Shown in pieces: positions 8,780-17,543 of a stretch of 64,000 nt of DNA. Made by a program: the position numbers and the translations under genes. Numbering within the stretch: position 1 is the first letter of the stretch; every line of letters begins with the position of its first letter. A model generated the notes under the pieces. The model was given only the letters and a program-made list of their open reading frames with translations, was not told the DNA's origin and made no database searches. This DNA comes from Streptomyces sp. NBC_01353 (GTDB taxonomy: Bacteria > Actinomycetota > Actinomycetes > Streptomycetales > Streptomycetaceae), in the NCBI RefSeq assembly GCF_036237275.1, contig NZ_CP108352.1, positions 2,356,001-2,420,000 on the forward strand. Direction: 5' to 3'.

Positions 8780-9490
8780 TCAGAAGTCGAAGCCGAGTTG
8801 GCCCCCGCTTTCCAGTGCGACCGCCTCGGCGGAGATGCGGACCTTCTTGAGGTGCCGCCACTGGGGCAGCGCGTCGAGATACGACCAGGAGAGCCGGTGG
8901 TACGGGGTGGGCCCCCGCTCCTCCAGGGCAGCCTTGTGGACCGGCGAAGGGTAGCCCGCGTTGGCGCCGAAACCGAAGGCCACGCACTCCTCCGCCTCGC
9001 TCTCCAGCTCGGCCATCATCGCGTCGCGTCGCACCTTGGCGATGACCGAGGCCGCCGCGACGGCGATGCAGGACTGGTCGCCCTTGATCACCGTACGGAC
9101 CTTCCAGGGGCTGCCGAGGTAGTCGTGCTTGCCGTCGAGTATCACCGCGTCCGGGCGTACGGGCAGGGCCTCCAGCGCGCGCTCGGCCGCCAGCCGGAGC
9201 GCCGCGGTCATCCCGAGCTCGTCGATCTCCTGGGGGGAGGCGTGCCCGAGCGCGTAGGCGGTGACCCACTTCTCCAGTTCCGCGGCCAGGGCCGTACGGC
9301 GCTTGGGGGTGATCAGCTTGGAGTCGGTGAGTCCCTCGGGGGCCCGGCGCAGGCCCGTGACGGCCGCGCAGACCGTGACCGGGCCGGCCCATGCCCCGCG
9401 TCCGACCTCGTCGACCCCGGCAACGATCTTGGCGCCGGTGGTGGCTCGGAGCGATCGCTCGACGCTGTGGGTGGGTGGTTCGTACGGCAT
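8780..9490 (-). CDS. rnhB: Ribonuclease HII
   Basis: 236 residues. Removes ribonucleotides and RNA primers from RNA-DNA hybrids in the cytoplasm. [16 protein letters not shown] holds the first catalytic acidic pair, DSKLI and [11 protein letters not shown] the next, and [18 protein letters not shown] the last acidic region. The C-terminal [10 protein letters not shown] region matches RNase HII. ATG 9490 gives the normal family length (210-240). The downstream neighbour is the helicase-lobe-like gene. Confidence 0.95.
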   Translation of the reverse strand: MPYEPPTHSVERSLRATTGAKIVAGVDEVGRGAWAGPVTVCAAVTGLRRAPEGLTDSKLITPKRRTALAAELEKWVTAYALGHASPQEIDELGMTAALRLAAERALEALPVRPDAVILDGKHDYLGSPWKVRTVIKGDQSCIAVAAASVIAKVRRDAMMAELESEAEECVAFGFGANAGYPSPVHKAALEERGPTPYHRLSWSYLDALPQWRHLKKVRISAEAVALESGGQLGFDF

Positions 9491-10028
9491 GGCGCCAGAC
9501 AGGTTACGCCGCTGGGGACCGCCCGCGATACCCGGATTCCCATCGGATGTCCGAAGGCGCCGCGGACAGGCGACTCACGAGCTCGGAGAGCGGAGCAGCG
9601 GCACCATGATCCTCTCGATCACGGCGGCGGTCCCGGCATCGATCCATTCGCTAACGCACACTTTCGAGCGGCGCATCATCATCGCCGGCATGACGTCGAA
9701 GAGCAGGCCACCGGTGGCACAGGCACGCACGTAAACGCGCCGGAACCCTGCTTATCCGCCTCTCGGAGGAGTCGATCGCAGGGTTCGATCACCCGGTCAC
9801 GATCAGCCCGCGCAAACGCTCTGCGGCCTCACCGTCGCATTCGTGAATGCCCCGATCGCAGAGCGAAGTCGGCCTCTCGACCGCCTTCACGGCAGCTGGC
9901 GGCTTGGAGGCACTCGCGCGGATCACGGCGGTGGCGGTGATCCGGTTCCGCAAGAGCGATCTTGACGCGCTCAGTGGCAAGGCCGAGGCCACGGACCCGG
10001 CCGTCCAGGGCACCGCGGGACGTTCGCG
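9491..10028. other. Intergenic stretch of about 540 bp with no supportable gene
   Basis: Between rnhB and the terminator at 10029. The sequence is slightly less GC-rich than its surroundings and contains only short frames without codon bias or ribosome binding sites. GATCGCAG occurs twice (9773-9780 and 9853-9860). I recognise no RNA gene or mobile-element end. It could be a decayed gene. Confidence 0.6.
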
Positions 10029-10070
10029 CTCTGCCCCCTCCCCCTAAGCGAGCGGGGGGAGGGGGGAGAG
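10029..10070. terminator. Long GC hairpin after the DUF4153-like membrane protein gene
   Basis: Pyrimidine arm CTCTGCCCCCTCCCC pairs with GGGGAGGGGGGAGAG at 14 of 15 positions around a short loop. It lies just beyond the stop at 10100 in the minus direction and is a strong intrinsic terminator. Confidence 0.75.
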
Positions 10071-10099
10071 CCAGTGGTTCAGTGCGACGGAGGGGTGAC

Positions 10100-11860
10100 T
10101 CAGGGGATGCTGTACGGATCGCCGTCCGCGTCCGGGTCGTAGTCCTCTTCCCTGCTCGGCTCGTCGCAGTCCACGGAGGACCGCTCGATCCCACGCTCCG
10201 CCAGGATCGAACGGGCCCTCACCTCCGACCAGCTGGTGGCGAACCACCCTCCGTCGTCGGCGCGCAGTCGCGCCTCGATGTCCATCAGGGCGCAGGAACG
10301 TTGCGGCTCAGGCAGCCGATCGAGCGCCGGCACGGCGTCGGCCGAGAGTCCCGCGAGGTAGGGGACATCGATCTTCTCGAGACGGTCGTACCGCGCGACG
10401 TTGTTCTCGGCGACGATCGCGTCGGGCGAGGCCAGGCCGAAGGCCAGCACGGCCGCTGCGGCACTCGCGGCCAGCGCCCGCGGCAGCAGGCGCGCGCCGA
10501 AGATCCCCGCGGCCATGATCAACAGGATGACCACTCCCAGCCAGATCTCCATCGTGGCCACCGATATGCGCAGCCGGGTGAGCCCGTACGCGTCCACGTA
10601 CAGGTCCATCCTGCGCAGCGCGGAGGCGACCACGACCAGTGTGAGGACACACAGGGTGCCGAGCACGGCGCGCACGAGGGTCCGATCGCGGGCCTCCGCG
10701 CGTGGCGCCCACCGCAGGGCGAGACCGATGACCACGAGGGTGAGCAGGGTGGCCATCAGGAGCTGCCAGAAGCCCTGACGCGCGTACTCGGAGTAGGTCA
10801 GGTCGGTCTCTTCCAGCACCTTGTCGTATCCGCCGAAGAGAACCGCGAGTTGGACGGCGTTGAAGGCCGCGAAGAGCAGGTTCAGGACAATGAGCGGAGC
10901 GGCCCACTCCAGTCGTGCCCGCGCCCGGCCGGGACGGATGACCATACGGTCCCAGCGCAACGGAGCGGCGGCGGTACGCGCGAGGGAGATCGCGCCGAAC
11001 AGGCCGAGCAGGAAGAAGGAGAGCCGCCACGGCACCTGGGCCGGCGAGAAGTCGGGGATGAGCGAGCCGAGCAGATCGGCGAAGGCCGCGTCGGCGCCCG
11101 CGAACAGCGCACCGAAGACGACGAGGAGGGCGACGGCCACTCCGACCGTACGCACGACCGGGCCCCATCGGCCACGGGAACCGTCGGCCCGGTCACGCAG
11201 CCCTCGCAAGGCCCAGGTGGTGCCGGAGCCCAGCGAGTCGATCAGACCGATGGGACCGAACAACATGCTCGGCCAGCCGCGACCGCCGTGCAGGGCGAAG
11301 GAGGTCAGCACCAGCGCGGAGACGAGCGCGAGGAAGGTCGGCCAACCGGCGTCCCGCAGGGCGGGGATGCCGAGGAGGGCGAGACCCCCGATCGCCCAGA
11401 TCAGCGTCCAGGGGCGAAGGCGGCGGCCCGCCGCCCGCGCGGCGAAGGACGCGGCGATCACCGCCGGGACGGCCACGAGCACCAGATTCAGGCCGAGTCC
11501 GTCGCCGAGGAGCAACGCGCTGAGGAGCGCGGTGGCCCCGACGGCCGCCAGGGTCGTGGTTGTGGCCCGAGCCGGCGCGGCGGGGCGCAGTCGGGTCAGC
11601 CAGCTGTCGCTCGGAGGCGTCGGTGGTGCCCAGGGATGCTGGGGTCTCTGCCCTCCGGGCCGTCCGGACGACGCCGGTGCCCGGTGCTGTGGCGGTACGG
11701 GCGGTACGGCACCGGGCCGCGTCGTCGCGGCGGCGGGCGGCGGCGTCGCCGGCGCGGCGGGCACCGGCTGGGACGAAGCGCCACCCTTCGGTGGAGGAGT
11801 ACTTCCCTCTGGTGAAGGAGTGCTGTCCTTCGGTGGTGGTGCGGACGATGTGTCGGACAC
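10100..11860 (-). CDS. Multi-pass membrane protein of the DUF4153/DUF4173 type
   Basis: 586 residues from GTG 11860, which has GGGAGGGGG just upstream; an in-frame TTG nine codons earlier sits inside that site. The first 90 residues are a Pro/Ser-rich cytoplasmic tail. About ten hydrophobic helices follow (for example LLSALLLGDGLGLNLVLVAV, VALLVVFGALFAGADAAFADLL, LIVLNLLFAAFNAVQLAVLFGG). The segment FNAVQLAVLFGGYDKVLEETDLTYSEYARQGFWQLL is diagnostic of this family. The C-terminal 130 residues are hydrophilic, ending in an acidic tail. The family's function is unknown; transport or envelope roles are possible but unsupported. Confidence 0.8.
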   Translation of the reverse strand: MSDTSSAPPPKDSTPSPEGSTPPPKGGASSQPVPAAPATPPPAAATTRPGAVPPVPPQHRAPASSGRPGGQRPQHPWAPPTPPSDSWLTRLRPAAPARATTTTLAAVGATALLSALLLGDGLGLNLVLVAVPAVIAASFAARAAGRRLRPWTLIWAIGGLALLGIPALRDAGWPTFLALVSALVLTSFALHGGRGWPSMLFGPIGLIDSLGSGTTWALRGLRDRADGSRGRWGPVVRTVGVAVALLVVFGALFAGADAAFADLLGSLIPDFSPAQVPWRLSFFLLGLFGAISLARTAAAPLRWDRMVIRPGRARARLEWAAPLIVLNLLFAAFNAVQLAVLFGGYDKVLEETDLTYSEYARQGFWQLLMATLLTLVVIGLALRWAPRAEARDRTLVRAVLGTLCVLTLVVVASALRRMDLYVDAYGLTRLRISVATMEIWLGVVILLIMAAGIFGARLLPRALAASAAAAVLAFGLASPDAIVAENNVARYDRLEKIDVPYLAGLSADAVPALDRLPEPQRSCALMDIEARLRADDGGWFATSWSEVRARSILAERGIERSSVDCDEPSREEDYDPDADGDPYSIP

Positions 11861-12106
11861 GGGACCCCCTCCCGACCCGGTCCGCAAACGGGGCCATGAG
11901 GGCGGAGGGCCTGCGTCCGGGTGTCTCGTCGGCGCTCTCTCTTCATGATCAGCGCTTGGGAGTGGCCGACTCTAACCGCGCCCCCGGACATTCGACCCCA
12001 GAGGACCGGCGCTGTGGCAGGACCGTGACACTCGTCCCGGCCGGGCCGCTCAATCCGCCGGCTCGGCCATGCGGTGGCTGGGGCTCGCCGGCCGGGCGGA
12101 TCGTCG

Positions 12107-13018
12107 TCAGGGGCGCACGGCGGCCGGGAGCCAGCCCGGCAGTGCCTCGGTCTGGTCCAGCCAGGCGGTGGGAGGCGCGCCGGTCGTGGCGGAGGCCACG
12201 ACGCCGCCTGCGATCGCACATGTGGTGTCGACGTCGCCGCCCACCTGCGCGGTCGTCCAGAAGACCCGCTCGAAGTCGCCGAGGCCGCGGGCGGCCGACC
12301 AGAGCGCGTACGGCACGGTGTCGTGCGCGCTGGTACGACGGCCGCTGCCCAGGACCGCGGCCACCGTCGTCGCGTCGCCGTAGTCGAGCATGTCGCGGGC
12401 CCTGCGCAGGCCCGCGCCGACGGCGCTGCGCGGGACGAGCGCGATCACGCCGTCCAGGAGGTCGGTGGGGGTGGGCGGCCCGGCCGGGTCCGCGGCGAGC
12501 GCGGCTGCGGCGGCCACGGCCATCGTACCGACCACGGCCTCGCGGTGCTGGTGCGTGGTGTACGCGGAGATTTCGGCCTGATGGGTCGCCTGCTCGGGGT
12601 CGTCGGCGTACCAGGCGCCGAGCGGGGCGATCCTCATCGCGGCCCCGTTCCCCCAGGAACCCTGGCCGTTGAAGAGCGCCGCGGCCAGCTCCCGCCAGTC
12701 GCCGCCCTCCCTGATGAGCCGGAGCATCCGATTGACCGCGGGCCCGTAACCCCGGTCGAAGTCATGATGCTCGGCGAACGCCTGCGCGAGCGCGTCCTGG
12801 TCGATCCGGTTGTGGTGCGCGAGCACGGCCAGAACGGAGCAGGCCATCTCGGTGTCATCGGTCCACTGCCACGGTCCGGACGGCACTTCGCGTCGTTTGA
12901 GCAGCGGATAGTTGGCGGGGACGAAGTACTGGGAGCCCAGGGCGTCTCCCACGGCCAGACCTCGAAGGCTGGCCAGGGCGCGGTCGAAGCGCCGGTCGAG
13001 AGAGGAGTCAGCGGTCAT
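12107..13018 (-). CDS. ADP-ribosylglycohydrolase family protein
   Basis: 303 residues, the normal family length. Motifs in order: GLAVGDALGSQ near residue 20, PWQWTDDTEMA near 50 (the TDD metal-binding cluster), and GGDVDTTCAIAGGVV near 265 (second Mg-binding DxD). These supply the two-metal site that removes ADP-ribose from proteins or small molecules. It is 12 bp downstream of the histidine phosphatase gene and probably co-transcribed with it and the ABC-F gene. The substrate is unknown. Confidence 0.9.
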   Translation of the reverse strand: MTADSSLDRRFDRALASLRGLAVGDALGSQYFVPANYPLLKRREVPSGPWQWTDDTEMACSVLAVLAHHNRIDQDALAQAFAEHHDFDRGYGPAVNRMLRLIREGGDWRELAAALFNGQGSWGNGAAMRIAPLGAWYADDPEQATHQAEISAYTTHQHREAVVGTMAVAAAAALAADPAGPPTPTDLLDGVIALVPRSAVGAGLRRARDMLDYGDATTVAAVLGSGRRTSAHDTVPYALWSAARGLGDFERVFWTTAQVGGDVDTTCAIAGGVVASATTGAPPTAWLDQTEALPGWLPAAVRP

Positions 13019-13030
13019 CGCTCTGCCACT

Positions 13031-13690
13031 CTATCCGGTGTGGCCGTACGGTTCGGGGGTACGCCAGCGTTCGAACGGCCGGTCCAGGCGGTATCGGCCG
13101 TCCTCGCCGAGCAGCAGGGTCCGCGTCTCGGCGTTGCCCGGGTTGGACAACGACTCGAAGTCGGCGACAGTCCAGTGGAACCAGCGCATGCAGAACAGCC
13201 GCATGGTCAGTCCGTGGGTCACCAGTAGCACGTTGGGCGGATGGTCAGGCGCCTCGAAGCTGCGGTACAGGCTCTCGAGGAACGCCCCGACCCGGTCGTA
13301 CACATCGGCCCCCGACTCGCCCTGGGCGAAGCGGTAGAAGAAGTGGCCGTACGCGTCGCGGTACGCCTTCTGCAGCCGTACGTCGTCCCTGTCCTGCCAG
13401 TTTCCCCAGTCCTGCTCCCGCAGCCGCGGCTCCTCACGCACGCGCACCTGCCCGGGATCGAGGTGGAACGCCCTGAACGTCTCGTGGGTGCGCCGGTACG
13501 GCGACACATAGACGCTGACCTGTTCCTTCCCGAACAGTTCCCGAAGCCGTTCCCCCGTCTCCTCCGCCTGCCGCAGGCCGGTCTCGGTGAGCCTGAGCGC
13601 ATGGTCCGGCTCACGTTCGTACACCGTGTCGTCGGCATTGCCCTCGGACTCTCCATGCCGTACGAGAACGATGCGCCGCGGTCGTGCCAT
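13031..13690 (-). CDS. Histidine phosphatase family protein (phosphoglycerate mutase-like)
   Basis: 219 residues. RRIVLVRHGESEGN at residues 5-18 carries the catalytic RHG histidine; YVSPYRRTHET supplies the conserved arginine; REQDWGNW the acid-base region; and LLVTHGLTMR the second catalytic histidine. All four catalytic elements are present, so it should be an active cytoplasmic phosphatase; the family does not allow substrate prediction. It lies 33 bp after the ABC-F gene and 12 bp before the ADP-ribosylglycohydrolase gene. Confidence 0.9.
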   Translation of the reverse strand: MARPRRIVLVRHGESEGNADDTVYEREPDHALRLTETGLRQAEETGERLRELFGKEQVSVYVSPYRRTHETFRAFHLDPGQVRVREEPRLREQDWGNWQDRDDVRLQKAYRDAYGHFFYRFAQGESGADVYDRVGAFLESLYRSFEAPDHPPNVLLVTHGLTMRLFCMRWFHWTVADFESLSNPGNAETRTLLLGEDGRYRLDRPFERWRTPEPYGHTG

Positions 13691-13723
13691 GCCATGACCC
13701 TAGATCGCCCGCTCCGGACGGGC

Positions 13724-15334
<1,611 letters not shown>

Positions 15335-15419
15335 GGGCGCCTCCAATGATGAGCTGGAACGAACCGAACAGGACGGGACAGAGCGCTACGCAACCCTGCC
15401 GACAAATGCAACCAGAGTC

Positions 15420-15457
15420 GCGTTATGAAGAGTGTGGCACACTCGACCCACTAACGC
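15420..15457. promoter_or_regulatory. Nested palindromes between the ABC-F and TetR genes, candidate TetR operator
   Basis: The core GAGTGTG-g-CACACTC (15430-15444) is a perfect dyad. It is enclosed by a second pair of arms, GCGTTA (15420-15425) and TAACGC (15452-15457). Position and symmetry fit a TetR dimer or pair of dimers repressing both divergent genes. ACGCAAC also occurs near 15388, giving a possible extra half-site. Confidence 0.65.
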
Positions 15458-15471
15458 AACGGGAGTAGCAA

Positions 15472-16137
15472 TTGAATGCATCCATCGAAGGGGAACAGGC
15501 GCCCGCCCCGGGCAGCAGGCGCCCCGGCGGTCGTACGGCACGCACCCGGGCCGCCGTGCGCGACGCGGTCCTGACGGGCCTGGTCGAGCACGGCTATCCG
15601 GCCCTCACCGTCGAGTACGTGGCGGAGCACTCCGGAGTGCACAAGACGACGCTCTACCGCCGTTGGGGCAGCCTGGAAGGGCTGCTCGCGGACGCCCTCG
15701 ACCTTGCGGGAGAGGACAGCTGGACGCCGCCCGACACCGGAAGCCTCGACGGCGATCTGCGGGCCCTCGCCCGCGAGGTGGTCGATTCCTTCGCCGACCC
15801 GACCGCCGCGGCGGCCCCCACCGCGTTCGTCGGCGCCGCCTTCCAGTCCGAGCGGGCCGCCGAAGCGCTGCGCGCCTTCTACACCGAGCGGTTCACCCGC
15901 TGCGAGGCGGTCGTCAAGCGGGCAGCGGCCCGCGGCGAGGCGCCGGTGGGCACGGACGCCGGCGCGGTCGTCCGCGCCGTCTCCGCGCCCCTGTTCCTGC
16001 GCCTGTTCGTCACCCGCGAGCCGGTCGACACCGCCACTGCGGACCAGGCGGCCCGGGCGACGCTCGCCGCGGTCACCGCGGGCGCGTTCGTACGGCGAAC
16101 GGAAGACGGCGGCCAGGAGCAGGCCGCCGAGGAGTGA
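15472..16137 (+). CDS. TetR/AcrR family transcriptional regulator
   Basis: 221 residues. The helix-turn-helix is at about residues 25-70 (RAAVRDAVLTGLVEHGYPALTVEYVAEHSGVHKTTLYRRWGSLEGLL), a canonical TetR recognition region. The C-terminal ligand domain resembles TetR_C subgroups with the AFVGAAFQSERAAEALRAFYTERF pattern. TTG 15472 follows GGGAG by about seven bases; the nearby ATG at 15476 is out of frame. Divergent from the ABC-F gene and probably its repressor. The stop abuts the convergent stop of the next gene. Confidence 0.9.
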   Translation: MNASIEGEQAPAPGSRRPGGRTARTRAAVRDAVLTGLVEHGYPALTVEYVAEHSGVHKTTLYRRWGSLEGLLADALDLAGEDSWTPPDTGSLDGDLRALAREVVDSFADPTAAAAPTAFVGAAFQSERAAEALRAFYTERFTRCEAVVKRAAARGEAPVGTDAGAVVRAVSAPLFLRLFVTREPVDTATADQAARATLAAVTAGAFVRRTEDGGQEQAAEE

Positions 16138-16743
16138 TCAGACGGTCCAGGTCGGCTCGAGCTGCACCACGTCACCGGTGAGCGCCGCCACGTCGGCCTC
16201 CGTCTGGGCGCGCAGCCCGAGCCGCTCGACGCGCTCGACCCGGTACTTTCCGTGCTCGGCGGCGGACCGCCACATCGACAGCACCACGAACTCGTTACCC
16301 GGCGCCTCGCCGAACACGCCACGCAGCATTCCGGGGGAACCGGCCATCGCCGGATTCCACACCTTCTCCTGCATCAAGGCGAAGTGCTCGACCCGGTCCT
16401 CGTGGACACGGCAGTGCGCCACCCTCGCAACATCGGCATCGCTGAACTTCGGCTCGAATCCCGTCTTCACATCGAAGCGGTGATCGAAGAGCTTGACCTG
16501 GGAGTCCTTGTACGTACCCGACTGCGCGGTGGCGAGCCGGTCGTGCGAGCGCGCCATGAAGGAGTCGTAGAACGCGCGGCTCTCCCAGAACGCGAAGACA
16601 TGGGCCACATCCGGCCGCGCCCGGCTCCATCCTCCGCCCTGTCCCCGGAATCCCGGCTCACCGAGCAGCCCCGCCCATTTCCGCTGTCCCCGCTCGAACC
16701 CCCGACGGTCCACCACGGTGCAGCGAATCCACTTGACCAGCAC
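16138..16743 (-). CDS. YdbC-like / DUF4937 domain protein
   Basis: 201 residues from GTG 16743. LVKWIRCTVVDRRGFERGQRKWAGLLGEPGFRGQGGGW and ARPDVAHVFAFWESRAFYDSFM match the YdbC-type dimeric alpha/beta-barrel (ABM-like) fold, in two repeats covering residues 1-100 and 105-200. Such proteins are small cytoplasmic monooxygenase-like folds without a known reaction. The stop directly abuts the convergent TetR stop at 16137. Family assignment likely; function unknown. Confidence 0.75.
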   Translation of the reverse strand: MLVKWIRCTVVDRRGFERGQRKWAGLLGEPGFRGQGGGWSRARPDVAHVFAFWESRAFYDSFMARSHDRLATAQSGTYKDSQVKLFDHRFDVKTGFEPKFSDADVARVAHCRVHEDRVEHFALMQEKVWNPAMAGSPGMLRGVFGEAPGNEFVVLSMWRSAAEHGKYRVERVERLGLRAQTEADVAALTGDVVQLEPTWTV

Positions 16744-16930
16744 CGCGCCATCGTACGGGGCGGGACAGGGCCCCCGTCAGACTACGGAGGAGTGCACTGC
16801 GGCAAGTACGGCCGACTCCTCGCCACCCGACGCCCCACCGGCGGCGCATGACACCATGAACAATCTGCCCGCGACCACGGGCAGTTGGTCTGATCGTCGG
16901 CACATGCCGTACACGGAGAGGGGATTCACG

Positions 16931-17464
16931 GTGAGCGGACTCAACAAGGGGGTCGGCAAGGTCGAGGTGACGCTCAAGTGGGATCCGAGTCCGATCGGCG
17001 CCTCTGCGCACGACCTGGACATCATCGCAGGGGTGTACACGACGGACGATCCCTACGGCTCGCCCGCCTATCTGGTGCACTTCGAGAGTCGCTCCCCCGA
17101 CGGCACGATCACGCTCAGCCGGGACAGCCGTACGGGACAGGGCTTCGGCTACGACGAGGCCATGACCCTGGAGCTGAACCGGCTCGCGCCCCGGTACGCG
17201 CGCGTGGTGGTGGGCGTGGCCATACAGCAGGGCGGGGGCCGACTGACCTTCGGCGACGTCGTCAACACCGGCGTAAGGGTCCGCGAGGGTTACACGGACC
17301 TCGCCGCGCACGGCTTCGAGGACGTCGCCGAGGCGACGGCCGCGACGGTCGTGGAGTTCACCCGGGACGGCGCGGAGGCTGGCTGGTCGTACCGGTCGAT
17401 TCGTCGTGGGTTCGACGCGGACCCGCAGGCCTTCGCGACGCTGATGGGCGCCCGGCACTCCTGA
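16931..17464 (+). CDS. TerD family protein
   Basis: 177 residues. SGLNKGVGKVEVTLKWDPSP opens the TerD/CABP domain; HDLDIIAGVYTTDD and SRDSRTGQGFGYDEAMTLELNRL hold the acidic clusters that bind Ca in this family, linked to tellurite/stress responses and to Ca signalling in Streptomyces. GTG 16931 is preferred: GGAGAGGGG ends seven bases upstream. ATG 16904 and earlier starts add a tail not seen in the family. It is a single gene, not part of a full ter operon. A strong terminator follows. Confidence 0.85.
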   Translation: MSGLNKGVGKVEVTLKWDPSPIGASAHDLDIIAGVYTTDDPYGSPAYLVHFESRSPDGTITLSRDSRTGQGFGYDEAMTLELNRLAPRYARVVVGVAIQQGGGRLTFGDVVNTGVRVREGYTDLAAHGFEDVAEATAATVVEFTRDGAEAGWSYRSIRRGFDADPQAFATLMGARHS

Positions 17465-17490
17465 GGCTTCCTCGCCCGACACGGACAACC

Positions 17491-17525
17491 ACGAAGGGGA
17501 CCGGCCACGGGCCGGTCCCCTTCGT
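17491..17525. terminator. Perfect 16-bp terminator hairpin between terD-like gene and nrdJ
   Basis: ACGAAGGGGACCGGCC pairs without mismatch with GGCCGGTCCCCTTCGT around a three-base loop. Convergent position: 26 bp after the TerD stop and 18 bp before the nrdJ stop. Confidence 0.9.
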
Positions 17526-17543
17526 CAATCACTGCTCAGCGGT

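Noticed and set aside
9789-10013. 74-residue minus-strand frame in the rnhB-downstream gap
   Set aside because: No ribosome binding site, no recognisable motif and no third-position GC bias.
9962-11815. 617-residue plus-strand frame over the membrane protein gene
   Set aside because: Arg/Gln/Gly-rich shadow of a gene with clear transmembrane helices on the minus strand.
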